Assembly (NCBI RefSeq): GCF_022229005.1
Contig: NZ_JAKKFD010000055.1
Location: forward strand, 1 to 64,000
Direction: 5' to 3'
DNA length: 64,000 nt
DNA from: Micromonospora trifolii
GTDB taxonomy: Bacteria > Actinomycetota > Actinomycetes > Mycobacteriales > Micromonosporaceae
Positions 16,266-24,834 of the stretch are shown here, piece after piece. The position numbers and the translations under genes were made by a program. Below the pieces are notes generated by a model. It searched no databases and was not told where the DNA came from. It was given only the letters and a program-made list of their open reading frames with translations. Numbering within the stretch: the stretch's first letter is position 1; each line of letters starts with the position of its first letter.

Positions 16266-18674
16266 TTGCATTATCCGGTCAGTAATCGAACGGCAGTTGT
16301 AAGGCTATTGGCAGTTCTTCTTCTCATGACCGTCGGAACGGTGGTCGTTCCGGCTGGGGCTGTTCACGCCGACGCCGCAGGCAAGGGCGGCGACTACGTA
16401 CCGATCAATCGGACTGTGCTGCTGGACACGCGCAGCGGTACTGGCGGCTACACCGGTCCTCGGGACGCAAATACCGTGGCCACGGTCAGCGCGCTCGGGG
16501 TTGGCGGCGTGCCGGCCAACGGGGTCAGCGCGCTATTGGTCGACGTGACGGCGATCAGCCCGACGGTCAACACTTTTGTGACTGTCTACCCGGACCAGAC
16601 CACGAGGCCAGCGGCCTCATCGCTGAATGCCTCAACCGGTGAGGTCATCTCGAATTCGGTGGTGGTGAAGGTCGGGGCCAACGGCAAGATCGCCCTACAC
16701 AACCAAGCCGGTAAGGTGAACCTGAAGCTGGACGTGCAGGGCTACTTCACCACCAACACCGGCGGAACCGGCTCGGGCTTCGTGCCGATGGATCATTTTG
16801 TGATGGCCGATACCCGTGGCCGCACCTATCCCCCGTACTGCTGCGGGCCGGGCCGGCCGGGTCTGCCGGATGCGCCGAGTGTGCCGCCGGGGAAGCTGGC
16901 CAGCGGCGAAACTCGAAGCCTTACTCTAGCGCAGCACAGGCTCTATGGAGAGCCCATCACAATTCCGAGCGCTGCCAAGGCAGTGATGGTGGACGTCGCT
17001 GTCATCGGCGCAACCAGCGGGGGCTGGCTGACCATCGGTTCAGACAGTCTTTCCGCCAGTGGCATTGATTATCGTCCCGGCAATACCTCGATGGGGATGA
17101 GTGTCAAGCTCAAGGGTGACGGCAGTAACGTAGTCCAGCTCGTCAACGCGGGATCGGCGATCGACGTCGTCATCACGGTGCAGGGATATTTCACCGACGG
17201 CCCGACGACGGGGGCCGGGCTGCGCCCGGTGGACGCCAGCCGGCTGATCGACACCCGCAGTATCAATGGTGGGGCACCGATCGCGGCCGGTGCCAGTCTT
17301 GAGGTCGCTGTCGGCGGCACCAATCGCCTGCCGGTACGAGGTGTCGCTGGCGTCGTCCTCAACGCCACAGCCGTCAGTCCTACCGCAAGCGGGGCCTTCA
17401 GCGTCGTAGAAGGCTCCTGGTCGGCAGATCCCCCTACCCTCGGCCCGGTACTTCGATTCAACACCGGTCAAACAGCCCGATCCAGCCTCCTGGTGGCGAA
17501 GGTCAACTCCGAGGGCAAGGTGCGCTTCCGCAACACCTCGAGTGGCACCGTGCATCTGGTGGTCGATCTTCAGGGCTGGTTCGCCGACGCGGTGACCCCC
17601 CTGCCGATCGCCACGTACTCCCGAACTTCGGTGCTCCAGGCCAAGCCTTCCGGCACCGCCGTCGGACCCATCGAGTACGCCTTCGTGGACAACTTGGGGC
17701 AACTGCGGATCGGTCACCAGAGCAACCCGGACAACTTCTTCGACATTCAGTGGACGGCCGCTTCCGGGTTTGAGGCTCTTACCGGGCAGCCGGCGCTGAA
17801 TCAGCCTGGCGGCAAGCCCGTCCAGGTGGCCGCACGGCACACCAATGGCACCATCTGGGCCGGCAGCCAGACCGCTGAGGGTGCGGCGACCTGGGGACCG
17901 ATTGCCACAGTCGGTGGATCGGTGAATGGCCCGCCGACGTCAGCAGTGCTCAGCGACGGCACGAGTGTCATCTTCGGCACCGACGTCGACGGCCGGCTCT
18001 GGCACTACCGACAGTCGGGCACCAGTCCCTCGTGGGCGAGCCTGGGTACCGCCGGCCTCCTGGGTTCGGTCACGGCGGTCAACATCGACACTGGTCTGCG
18101 AATCATCGGCACCACCGCTGCCGGTTCGGTCAAGACCGCCGTCTACACCAACGACGGCGCCTTGTCGCCCTGGGTGGATCTCGGAGGCACAGTTACCGGT
18201 GCTCCTGCGGCGCTCGTCTACCCCGGTCACCGCACGGCCATCTTCGCCCGTGCCGCGGACGGCTCCGTCGTGGTGAAGCAGCAGAACCTCAGCGGTGTGT
18301 GGTCATCCAGCTGGAACGGCATCGGCGCCCAGATCGCCGCCGGACCACCCGCCGTGATCCTCGACCCGGTACTCGGACGGACGGCGGTGGTGGTGCGGGG
18401 TTCGGACAACGAGATCTACCGGGTCTTCGAGGCATCCCCCGGCTCGGGTGCCTGGGGTGACTGGGCGCGCGTCAATCCGGACTCCAGCGACCAGGCCGCA
18501 ACCGACCCGACTGTCAGCCCGATCATCAACAGCAGTGGCAACGGGTGGGTGATCGTCTACCGGAACGCCAACGACGCCACGCGAGTCTACGAGCGTCAGG
18601 TTCCCTCAGCTGGTGTCTCGGTCGCATCAGCGGGGGAGTTCTCCGGTCACACGGTGCCGGCGCCTCCCGCCTGA
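16266..18674 (+). CDS. Secreted protein with three LDTR/VQGYF repeats and a beta-propeller-like C-terminus
   Basis: 802 residues from TTG 16266, which follows GAGAGGCGG. The signal peptide is RTAVVRLLAVLLLMTVGTVV ending near AVHADA. Three repeats of ~150 residues follow, each starting with a DTR motif (VLLDTRSGTGG, VMADTRGRTYPP, RLIDTRSINGG) and ending with a QGYF/QGWF motif (KLDVQGYFTT, ITVQGYFTDG, VDLQGWFADA). The last ~330 residues have repeated W/GT blades (TIWAGSQTAEGAATWGP, RLWHYRQSGTSPSWASLG) like lectin-type beta-propellers. Such repeats are common in secreted actinobacterial proteins; a sugar-binding or surface role is inferred. No catalytic motif is seen. The second repeat has an inserted PPYCCGPGRPGLPDAP loop with a vicinal cysteine pair. 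Confidence 0.82.
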   Translation: MHYPVSNRTAVVRLLAVLLLMTVGTVVVPAGAVHADAAGKGGDYVPINRTVLLDTRSGTGGYTGPRDANTVATVSALGVGGVPANGVSALLVDVTAISPTVNTFVTVYPDQTTRPAASSLNASTGEVISNSVVVKVGANGKIALHNQAGKVNLKLDVQGYFTTNTGGTGSGFVPMDHFVMADTRGRTYPPYCCGPGRPGLPDAPSVPPGKLASGETRSLTLAQHRLYGEPITIPSAAKAVMVDVAVIGATSGGWLTIGSDSLSASGIDYRPGNTSMGMSVKLKGDGSNVVQLVNAGSAIDVVITVQGYFTDGPTTGAGLRPVDASRLIDTRSINGGAPIAAGASLEVAVGGTNRLPVRGVAGVVLNATAVSPTASGAFSVVEGSWSADPPTLGPVLRFNTGQTARSSLLVAKVNSEGKVRFRNTSSGTVHLVVDLQGWFADAVTPLPIATYSRTSVLQAKPSGTAVGPIEYAFVDNLGQLRIGHQSNPDNFFDIQWTAASGFEALTGQPALNQPGGKPVQVAARHTNGTIWAGSQTAEGAATWGPIATVGGSVNGPPTSAVLSDGTSVIFGTDVDGRLWHYRQSGTSPSWASLGTAGLLGSVTAVNIDTGLRIIGTTAAGSVKTAVYTNDGALSPWVDLGGTVTGAPAALVYPGHRTAIFARAADGSVVVKQQNLSGVWSSSWNGIGAQIAAGPPAVILDPVLGRTAVVVRGSDNEIYRVFEASPGSGAWGDWARVNPDSSDQAATDPTVSPIINSSGNGWVIVYRNANDATRVYERQVPSAGVSVASAGEFSGHTVPAPPA

Positions 18675-18694
18675 TTCGGTCAGTGTCGTGAACC

Positions 18695-18735
18695 GACGGC
18701 TCCCGCCACCTCTACCGGTGGCGGGAGCCGTCTTT
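18695..18735. terminator. Strong terminator between convergent genes
   Basis: A perfect 16-bp stem (GACGGCTCCCGCCACC at 18695-18710 with 18717-18732), 6-nt loop TCTACC, followed by TTTC on the plus strand. It ends the secreted-protein gene and faces the flotillin gene. Confidence 0.85.
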
Positions 18736-18762
18736 CGATTCGCTCGACAGACCGCGAAGGCG

Positions 18763-20280
18763 TCAGCGGCTCTCGACGGCCTTCCCGTCGACTGACGCGG
18801 CGCCGTTGCCGGCCGGAGTGGAGGCCGAGCCGAGCCGCGCCAGCAGGCCGGGCAGGTCGATCCCGGTGAGGTCACTGCCGAGTTGGAGCCCCTGGGCCAC
18901 GTTGCCGGCCACCGACTTCGTCAGCGACGACGCGCCGTCGGTGGAGATCACTGTCATCTTGTCGATCGCCCCGATCGGCGCACTGGCCGCCTCGACGACC
19001 TGCGGCAGCACCTTGACCAGCAGGTCCAGAACGGCCGCCTCCCCGTACGCGGCGAACGCCTCGGCCTTGCGCGCCATCGCGTCCGCCTCGGCCTCACCCT
19101 TGGCGAGGATGGCCGCGGCCTCGGCCTGACCTTCCCGCTCGACCGCCTCGGCGATGGCGGAGCGCCGCCGCTGTTCGGCCTCACCTTCCTTGGCACCCTC
19201 GATGGCGTTCGCCTCGGCGAGTGCGGCTCGTCGGGCCCGCTCGCCCTCACCGGTGAGGCGGGCCTGCTCGGCGGAGGCCTGCGCGGCGGCGATGACCGAC
19301 TGGCGCTGCGCGTCGGCGTGGAACACCGCGGCGTTGCGGGACGCCTCGGCCTCCTGCTCCACCTTGTACCGGGCCGCGTCGGCCGGCTTGCGAACCTCGG
19401 TGTCGAGTTGGCGCTGCTTGAGTTCGGCGTTGCGCTCGGCCACCTTCTGCTGTTCGGAGAGGATCGCCTGGTCCCGCTCCGCCTGGGCGAGTGGTCCGGC
19501 CGCTGCGGACTTCGCCTTCGCCGCGTCGATCTCGGCCTGGATGCCGGCCTGCTTGAGGGCCAGGTTGCGGTTCGCCTCGGCGATGGCCTCCTCGGCGAGC
19601 AGTCGCTCCTGCTCTGCCTGCTGCCGGGCCCGGGCCTCTGCGATCGCCGCGTCCTTGAGCACCCGGGCGGCCTCGGGCCGGCCCAGGTCCTGAAGGTAGG
19701 AGCCTTCGGCGAGGATGTCCTGGAGCTGGAAGGTGTCCAGCACCAGACCCTGGTTGGTCATCGAGTGCTCGGCCTCCTCGGCGACCGCGCTGGCGAACGC
19801 CGCCCGGTCCCGGATGACCTCCTCAACGGTGAGCCGGCCGACGATCGAGCGCAGCGCGCCCGCCAGCACCTCCCGGGTGAAGTTGTCGATCTCGTCCTGC
19901 TGGTGCAGGAACCGTTGGGCGGCGGCCCGGATCGCGTCCTCGGTGCCGCCGACCTTGACGATCGCCACGCCGTGCAGGTCGGCGCGGATGCCCTGCTTGC
20001 TGACGGCGCCCCGGATGCCGACGTCGATCCGGCGGCTGGACAGGTCGAGCGACTGGAGCTTCTGCACCACCGGCAGGACGAACACCGAGGCGCCCAGCAC
20101 GACCTTCTGCCCGGAGTTGTCGGTGGACCGCCCTCCGTCGGCGGTCTGCGTGGTGCGGCCCTTGCGACCGGTGACGATGAACGCCTCGTTCGGGCCGGCC
20201 ACCTTGATCCGGGAGAGCACGAAGAGCACCAGGATGAGCGCGAGGAGGACCGCGCCGCCGATGGCGATGAGTAGGGCCAT
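18763..20280 (-). CDS. Flotillin / band-7 (SPFH) membrane scaffold protein
   Basis: 505 residues. An N-terminal membrane segment (LIAIGGAVLLALILVLFVLS) is followed by an SPFH domain (residues ~30-190: VAGPNEAFIVTGRKG, VLPVVQKLQSLDLSSRRI). A long Ala/Glu-rich coiled-coil region with EAEA repeats covers residues ~215-400, and the C-terminus is VAQGLQLGSDLTGIDLPGLL. Flotillins organise membrane microdomains. The NfeD-like gene lies 28 bp upstream in the same operon, the usual bacterial pairing. Confidence 0.93.
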   Translation of the reverse strand: MALLIAIGGAVLLALILVLFVLSRIKVAGPNEAFIVTGRKGRTTQTADGGRSTDNSGQKVVLGASVFVLPVVQKLQSLDLSSRRIDVGIRGAVSKQGIRADLHGVAIVKVGGTEDAIRAAAQRFLHQQDEIDNFTREVLAGALRSIVGRLTVEEVIRDRAAFASAVAEEAEHSMTNQGLVLDTFQLQDILAEGSYLQDLGRPEAARVLKDAAIAEARARQQAEQERLLAEEAIAEANRNLALKQAGIQAEIDAAKAKSAAAGPLAQAERDQAILSEQQKVAERNAELKQRQLDTEVRKPADAARYKVEQEAEASRNAAVFHADAQRQSVIAAAQASAEQARLTGEGERARRAALAEANAIEGAKEGEAEQRRRSAIAEAVEREGQAEAAAILAKGEAEADAMARKAEAFAAYGEAAVLDLLVKVLPQVVEAASAPIGAIDKMTVISTDGASSLTKSVAGNVAQGLQLGSDLTGIDLPGLLARLGSASTPAGNGAASVDGKAVESR

Positions 20281-20308
20281 ATGAGGAGTCCCGTCTGTGA
20301 GGGGGAGG

Positions 20309-20869
20309 TCAGTAGGTCTCTACGTGCACGCTGGTCTCGCTGAGCGCCTGCACGACGAAGACCTGGGCGCCGATCGGGATCGGCTGGTCCGCGCGGGCGC
20401 TGAGCTTGACCGGTTGGCCGGCGAGGCGAATGCGGACCTCGCCGTACCCGTTGGCTGGCACCGGCGTGACGACCAGGCCGAGCGCGCCGACCAGGTCGTC
20501 GCGGGTGGGGGTGGGGTCGGTGCGCATGTTCCGCGCCGCCCGGCTCAGCCGGGACGCCAACCAGCCGGTGGGCACGGCCGCGAGCACGCCGCCGGCCACC
20601 GCCCCGACGACCATGCCAGGTGTACGCGCACCGAGCAGTTCGTTGACGATGGCGGCGCCGAACCCGAACGCCCCGGCGAAGCCGGCGACCGTCTCGACCG
20701 AGATCGGCCCGTCCACGTCGGCGTGCCCGAACTGGAGCAGCTCGGTGCCGAGCAGGGCGAGCGCGAGCACACCGATGCCCGCCCCACCGATGATCAAAAA
20801 GATGAGCGTCCCCGTTGCCACGACCTTGACGGTATCGACGTCGCGCAACGCCGAACGGCCCGGCGGCAC
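20309..20869 (-). CDS. NfeD-like membrane protein, flotillin partner
   Basis: 186 residues. Three hydrophobic segments (GTLIFLIIGGAGIGVLALALL, TVAGFAGAFGFGAAIVNELL, MVVGAVAGGVLAAVPTGWLA) and a C-terminal OB-like domain (GALGLVVTPVPANGYGEVRIRLAGQ) typical of short NfeD proteins. It pairs with flotillin in membrane-domain function. GTG 20869 has no Shine-Dalgarno, but GATCAT lies 6 nt upstream, so a leaderless start is possible. TTG 20848 and GTG 20821 are alternatives. It is divergent from the methyltransferase gene. Confidence 0.85.
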   Translation of the reverse strand: MPPGRSALRDVDTVKVVATGTLIFLIIGGAGIGVLALALLGTELLQFGHADVDGPISVETVAGFAGAFGFGAAIVNELLGARTPGMVVGAVAGGVLAAVPTGWLASRLSRAARNMRTDPTPTRDDLVGALGLVVTPVPANGYGEVRIRLAGQPVKLSARADQPIPIGAQVFVVQALSETSVHVETY

Positions 20870-20964
20870 GCGAAAATGATCAACCGATGCGGGCCGGGAG
20901 TGGCGCTCGGCCGGACGCTGGTGGCCGGGCCGGCGAAGAAGTTCGCATCGGGGAGAATGGGGGG

Positions 20965-21444
20965 ATGCACTGGGCTGTGCTCGACTCGCCGATCGGTGAG
21001 TTTTCCGTCGCCACCGACGACACGAGCGTCTGTGGCACCCATTTCGGCCGGGTCGAGGCAGCCGCCGAGGAGCCCGACCACGCGTTGTCCCGGCAGGCCG
21101 TCGACGAGCTGAGGGCGTACTTCGCCGGTGAGCTGACAGCGTTCACCGTCCCGGTGTCGGTGCCGCGCGGCTCCGACTTCGAGCGGGCCGTGTGGCGGGA
21201 GATGACACGGATCCCGTACGGGGAGACGCTGACGTACGGCGAGGTGGCGCGGCTGGTCGGCGATCCCGGAGCGGCACGGGCGGTGGGAGTGGCCTGCAAC
21301 CGCAACCCGGTCCCGGTGATCGTGCCCTGTCACCGGATCGTCGGCGCGGGCGGCAAGCTGGTCGGCTTCGGCGGGGGCCTGCCCCGCAAGGTCAAGCTGT
21401 TGGAGTTGGAGGCCGGGGTCGCGCTGCGACACGCCTGGTCCTGA
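20965..21444 (+). CDS. ogt: Methylated-DNA--protein-cysteine S-methyltransferase
   Basis: 159 residues. Conserved FERAVWREMTRIPYGETLTYGE and the active-site motif IVPCHRIVGAGGKLVGFGGGLPRK, with the acceptor cysteine in PCHR. It removes O6-alkyl groups from guanine in a single-use reaction. ATG 20965 is preceded by GGGGAGAATGGGGGG. The length and the absence of an AraC-like Ada domain mark it as Ogt and not Ada. Confidence 0.95.
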   Translation: MHWAVLDSPIGEFSVATDDTSVCGTHFGRVEAAAEEPDHALSRQAVDELRAYFAGELTAFTVPVSVPRGSDFERAVWREMTRIPYGETLTYGEVARLVGDPGAARAVGVACNRNPVPVIVPCHRIVGAGGKLVGFGGGLPRKVKLLELEAGVALRHAWS

Positions 21445-21484
21445 GCCATCCCGCGTCGGCGGCCGTCCGCTCCCGATGGGGGCG

Positions 21485-22117
21485 TTACCCGGCCCTGGGC
21501 GGCCCTTCCGGTTCGGCGGCGGGTGAGGTCCGGACGGGCCACGGCGGGTCGATCAGGGTCCGCGGCTGGAAGAAGGCGTTGGCCGATGGCAGGGCCAGCA
21601 GGACCAGCGCGACGAGTATCGCCATCGGCACGCCCAGACCCAGGGTGAGCAGCAGAGGCTCCAGCCAGTTCGGCATGGCGTCCCGCGCCATTGCGGTGAT
21701 CCGGTCCAGATTCTCGTCGGAGTAGATGGTGTAGAGCGGCCGCGGCGACCGGGCCGCCCCGACGGTGCCGCAGCAGGCGAGGATGGGCCCCGAGGCCCAG
21801 GAGGCGATCCGCGAGCCGTTCACGCCCACGACGTTGACGGCGGCCAGCGTGAGGAGTCCGACCGCCAGCACAGCGGTCAACAGGTCAGCCGCCAGATCGG
21901 CGGTGGTGCCGAAAGCGGCGAAGGCGACCCCGCCCATCGGCTCGAAGGACCTGGCGGCCGTGTGGAAGAAGTCCTGGTGCCAGTAGCGGAGTGGCAGTGC
22001 GGCCAGTTGCGCGACGGCGGCCAGGGCCAGCAGCAGGCAGGCCAGCGCGACGACGCGCGGCCGAGGAGGTCGGACCAGGTGCGGGACTGTCGCTGCGGTG
22101 CCGGTGCGCGAGGCCAT
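21485..22117 (-). CDS. Membrane protein of unknown function (four to five spans)
   Basis: 210 residues. Hydrophobic segments include VVALACLLLALAAVAQLAAL, LAADLLTAVLAVGLLTLAAV, the region around ASGPILACCGTVGAA, and LEPLLLTLGLGVPMAILVALV near the C-terminus. No family recognised. GATAAT lies 6 nt before ATG 22117 on the minus strand, suggesting a leaderless transcript. Convergent with ogt. Confidence 0.7.
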   Translation of the reverse strand: MASRTGTAATVPHLVRPPRPRVVALACLLLALAAVAQLAALPLRYWHQDFFHTAARSFEPMGGVAFAAFGTTADLAADLLTAVLAVGLLTLAAVNVVGVNGSRIASWASGPILACCGTVGAARSPRPLYTIYSDENLDRITAMARDAMPNWLEPLLLTLGLGVPMAILVALVLLALPSANAFFQPRTLIDPPWPVRTSPAAEPEGPPRAG

Positions 22118-22215
22118 GTCTCGATTATCGATAGCCCTCCTGCCGTCCGTGGCCCCGGAAACGGTGGCGGTGATCACGGGGCGGCTCTCGTACCCCTGGG
22201 GAACCGACCCACGTG

Positions 22216-22247
22216 GAAGGGCCGGGTCCGCACGGACCCGGCCCTTC
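22216..22247 (-). terminator. Hairpin downstream of ino1
   Basis: GAAGGGCCGGGTCCG (22216-22230) is perfectly repeated in inverse at 22233-22247, a near-continuous palindrome beginning 24 bp after the ino1 stop. It probably ends the padR-ino1 transcript. Confidence 0.7.
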
Positions 22248-22270
22248 GACAAGCTTGGTGATTCGGCGCG

Positions 22271-23350
22271 TCAGCGCGTGACCTCACCGGCGATGAACTC
22301 CTCGACGGCCTGGTGGGCGTCGTGGTCGGCGTACTGCACCGGCGGGGACTTCATGAAGTACGACGAGGCCGACAGGATCGGGCCGCCGATCTTCCGGTCC
22401 AGGGCGATCTTCGCGGCCCGGACCGCGTCGATGATGACGCCGGCCGAGTTCGGAGAGTCCCACACCTCGAGCTTGAGCTCGGCGTTGAGGGGGGTGTCAC
22501 CGAACGAGCGGCCCTCCAGGCGGATGTACGCCCACTTGCGGTCGTCCAGCCACGGCACGTGGTCCGACGGGCCGATGTGCACGTCGCTCTTGCTCATCTC
22601 GTGCGGGATCTGCGAGGTGACCGACTGGGTCTTCGAGATCTTCTTCGAGACCAGCCGCTTGCGCTCCAGCATGTTCATGAAGTCCATGTTGCCGCCGAAG
22701 TTGAGCTGGTACGTGCGCAGCAGCTCGACGCCGCGGTCCTCGAAGAGCTTCGCGAGGGCACGGTGCACGATGGTGGCGCCGACCTGGCTCTTGATGTCGT
22801 CACCGACGATCGGCAGGCCCGCGTCCTCGAACTTCTTGGCCCACTCGGGGTCGGAGGCGATGAAGACCGGCAGGGCGTTGACGAACGCGCAGCCGGCGTC
22901 GATCGCGGCCTGGGCGTAGAACTTGGCGGCCTGCTCGGAGCCGACCGGCAGGTAGCAGACGACGACGTCGACCTGCGCGTCGCGCAGCGCCTGCGTCACG
23001 TCGACCGGGGTGGCGTCCGACTCTTCGACGATCTCGCGGTAGTACTGGCCCAGACCGTCGAAGGTCGGACCGCGCTGCACGCTGACGCCGGTCGGCGGCA
23101 CGTCGCAGAGCTTGATGGTGTTGTTCTCGCTGGCGACGATCGCCTCCGCGAGGTCCATGCCCACCTTCTTGGCGTCCACGTCGAATGCCGCGACGAACTC
23201 CACGGCGTTGACGTGGTAGTCGCCGAAGGCGACGTGCATGAGACCCGGGACGCGGTCGTTCGGGTTGGCGTTCCGGTAGTACTCGACGCCCTGAACCAGG
23301 GACGAGGCGCAGTTACCCACACCGACGATGGCGACGCGGACGGAGCCCAT
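22271..23350 (-). CDS. ino1: Inositol-1-phosphate synthase
   Basis: 359 residues. NAD-binding VRVAIVGVGNCASSLVQGVEYY at the N-terminus, then ALPVFIASDPEWAKKFEDAG, PIVGDDIKSQVGATIVHRAL and NFGGNMDFMNMLERKRLVSKK with the conserved catalytic lysines. It converts glucose 6-phosphate to inositol 1-phosphate, the source of phosphatidylinositol and mycothiol in actinobacteria. ATG 23350 follows AAGGAGG by 8 nt. The padR gene is immediately upstream on the same strand (23-bp gap), the same pairing as Rv0046c/Rv0047c in Mycobacterium tuberculosis. Confidence 0.96.
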   Translation of the reverse strand: MGSVRVAIVGVGNCASSLVQGVEYYRNANPNDRVPGLMHVAFGDYHVNAVEFVAAFDVDAKKVGMDLAEAIVASENNTIKLCDVPPTGVSVQRGPTFDGLGQYYREIVEESDATPVDVTQALRDAQVDVVVCYLPVGSEQAAKFYAQAAIDAGCAFVNALPVFIASDPEWAKKFEDAGLPIVGDDIKSQVGATIVHRALAKLFEDRGVELLRTYQLNFGGNMDFMNMLERKRLVSKKISKTQSVTSQIPHEMSKSDVHIGPSDHVPWLDDRKWAYIRLEGRSFGDTPLNAELKLEVWDSPNSAGVIIDAVRAAKIALDRKIGGPILSASSYFMKSPPVQYADHDAHQAVEEFIAGEVTR

Positions 23351-23373
23351 AGCGTCTGCCTCCTTCTTTTCTG

Positions 23374-24012
23374 TCACGGCCGCTCATTCCTGGTCTCTCC
23401 AGGCGGAGGCGGGCTGTTGTCTTCTCGTCGGCCGCCGGCTGTCCCGATGTTCGGGACCGTCGGGGCTCGGCCGGAGCGCTCGTTGGCGATGAGCTCCTCC
23501 AGCCAGCGGACCTCGCGCTCACAGGCATCAAGGCCGTGGCGCTGCAGTTCCAGCGTGTAAGCGTCGAGGCGCTCGGCCGCCCGGCCCAGCACGTCACGAA
23601 GCCCTTCGCGACGTTCCTCGATCTTGCGGCGGCGACCCTCCAGAATGCGCAGTCGGGTCGCCTGGTCGGTCCGGGCGAAGAACGCGAAGTGCACCCCGAA
23701 GCCCGTGTCGTCATACGTCTCGGGCCCGGCCTGTGCGATCAGCTGGGCGAAGCGTTCCTTGCCTTCCGCGGTGATTTTGTAGACCACCCGACCTCGTCGG
23801 CTGGTCAGCGCGGGAACCTCCTCGGCAGTGGCGGGTGTCTCAGCAGCTTCGGTGATCCATCCCGCCGCCTGGAGCCTGCGTAGCGTGGGATAGAGCGAGC
23901 CGTAGCTGATCGCCGCCCGGATCGCGCCGAGTTTGGCGGTCAGCTCCTTGCGCAGCTCATAGCCGTGCATCGGAGACTCCTGCAGGAGGCCGAGGATGGC
24001 GAACTCAAGCAC
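23374..24012 (-). CDS. PadR-family transcriptional regulator, probable controller of ino1
   Basis: 212 residues. N-terminal winged helix (MLEFAILGLLQESPMHGYEL, ISYGSLYPTLRRLQAAGWI, RVVYKITAEGKERF) and a C-terminal helical Vir_act_alpha_C-like region (QATRLRILEGRRRKIEERRE). The gap to ino1 is 23 bp, so the two are one transcription unit. A perfect palindrome 45 bp upstream of its start is the probable operator, implying autoregulation together with ino1. The tail after residue ~190 is disordered. Confidence 0.92.
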   Translation of the reverse strand: MLEFAILGLLQESPMHGYELRKELTAKLGAIRAAISYGSLYPTLRRLQAAGWITEAAETPATAEEVPALTSRRGRVVYKITAEGKERFAQLIAQAGPETYDDTGFGVHFAFFARTDQATRLRILEGRRRKIEERREGLRDVLGRAAERLDAYTLELQRHGLDACEREVRWLEELIANERSGRAPTVPNIGTAGGRREDNSPPPPGETRNERP

Positions 24013-24056
24013 TGGCCACCCTCTCTTTACCCTCCGGCGTGGAGTGGTAACCGCCG

Positions 24057-24079
24057 CGATGTATCGGACCGATACATCG
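24057..24079. promoter_or_regulatory. PadR operator palindrome
   Basis: Arms CGATGTATCGG and CCGATACATCG are perfectly complementary around a single central A. They lie 45-67 bp upstream of the padR start and near the probable promoter. PadR proteins typically bind ATGTAT/ATACAT-type inverted repeats, which these arms contain. Confidence 0.75.
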
Positions 24080-24174
24080 CACGTTAGCGGGTCGCGCGGG
24101 CCAGGGCAAACCCCCGTTCCGAGATGCTGTCGTCACGGATTGTGAGCGTGGTCGCCTGGTCGGGTCGGACCGCG

Positions 24175-24187
24175 TACCCTTCTCCGC
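24175..24187 (+). promoter_or_regulatory. Leaderless-type promoter of the DUF5318 gene
   Basis: TACCCT at 24175-24180 is 7 nt before ATG 24188 and no Shine-Dalgarno is present. Confidence 0.45.
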
Positions 24188-24637
24188 ATGCGTACGCAGC
24201 GCCAGGTCGTGGACTACTCGCTTCAGAAGCGAGCAGTGCTGCGTGAACTCCTGGCCGGCCGGGTCGGCACGTACGACGTCTGCGACGCGTCGCCGTACCT
24301 GAAGAACGCCGCTCGGTTCCACGGTGAGCCGACCGACCGGCGCTGCCCGATCTGCCGGAGCGAAAACCTGACCCTGGTCCACTACATTTACGGTGACGAA
24401 CTCAAGCAGTCCGCCGGCCAGGCTCGGACACTGACCGAGTTACCGGTACTGGCGATGACGCTGCGTGAGTTCCAGGTCTTCGTCGTGGAGGTGTGCCTCG
24501 GTTGTGACTGGAACCATCTCGTCGAGCAGTACCTGCTCGGCCGGGACGGTCTGACCGGCGACAGCGACGGCATCACTGAGCAGGACGCGGCGGGCGCCGG
24601 AGGCGCCGGTCGGCGGAGGCGAGAGGCGCAACGGTGA
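24188..24637 (+). CDS. DUF5318 family zinc-ribbon-like protein
   Basis: 149 residues. The sequence has two cysteine pairs, CPICRSENLTLVHYIYGDEL and VEVCLGCDWNHLVEQYLLG, that could form a zinc ribbon, and the N-terminus RQVVDYSLQKRAVLRELLAG. It matches the conserved actinobacterial DUF5318 protein found between padR and ponA (Rv0049 position in M. tuberculosis). Function unknown; the constant link with ponA suggests an envelope or growth connection, which is inference. Confidence 0.85.
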   Translation: MRTQRQVVDYSLQKRAVLRELLAGRVGTYDVCDASPYLKNAARFHGEPTDRRCPICRSENLTLVHYIYGDELKQSAGQARTLTELPVLAMTLREFQVFVVEVCLGCDWNHLVEQYLLGRDGLTGDSDGITEQDAAGAGGAGRRRREAQR

Positions 24638-24834
24638 TCTCAGCTGGTTGGACGGGCCCCGGGGCCGCAGACGAAACCCGGGACGGCCGACCGGTTGTTG
24701 GCCCGATTGGCCCGATTGATACGGCAATGACCCCGGTCGGCCGGCACCCCCATGCCGGCGCCCCGGGTGAAGCAACTCACGGCAACCCGGTGGCGGCGCA
24801 GTCGCGCCCCACCGCGACCGGCAGGGTGTGAGGA

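Noticed and set aside
18883..20274. Long open frame antisense to the flotillin gene
   Set aside because: Shadow frame created by the repetitive Ala/Glu coiled coil; no start signals.
24634..24831. Small 65-residue frame between the DUF5318 gene and ponA, starting at a GTGA overlap
   Set aside because: Coding bias is weak, no domain, and ponA has its own ribosome binding site immediately after; likely spacer sequence.
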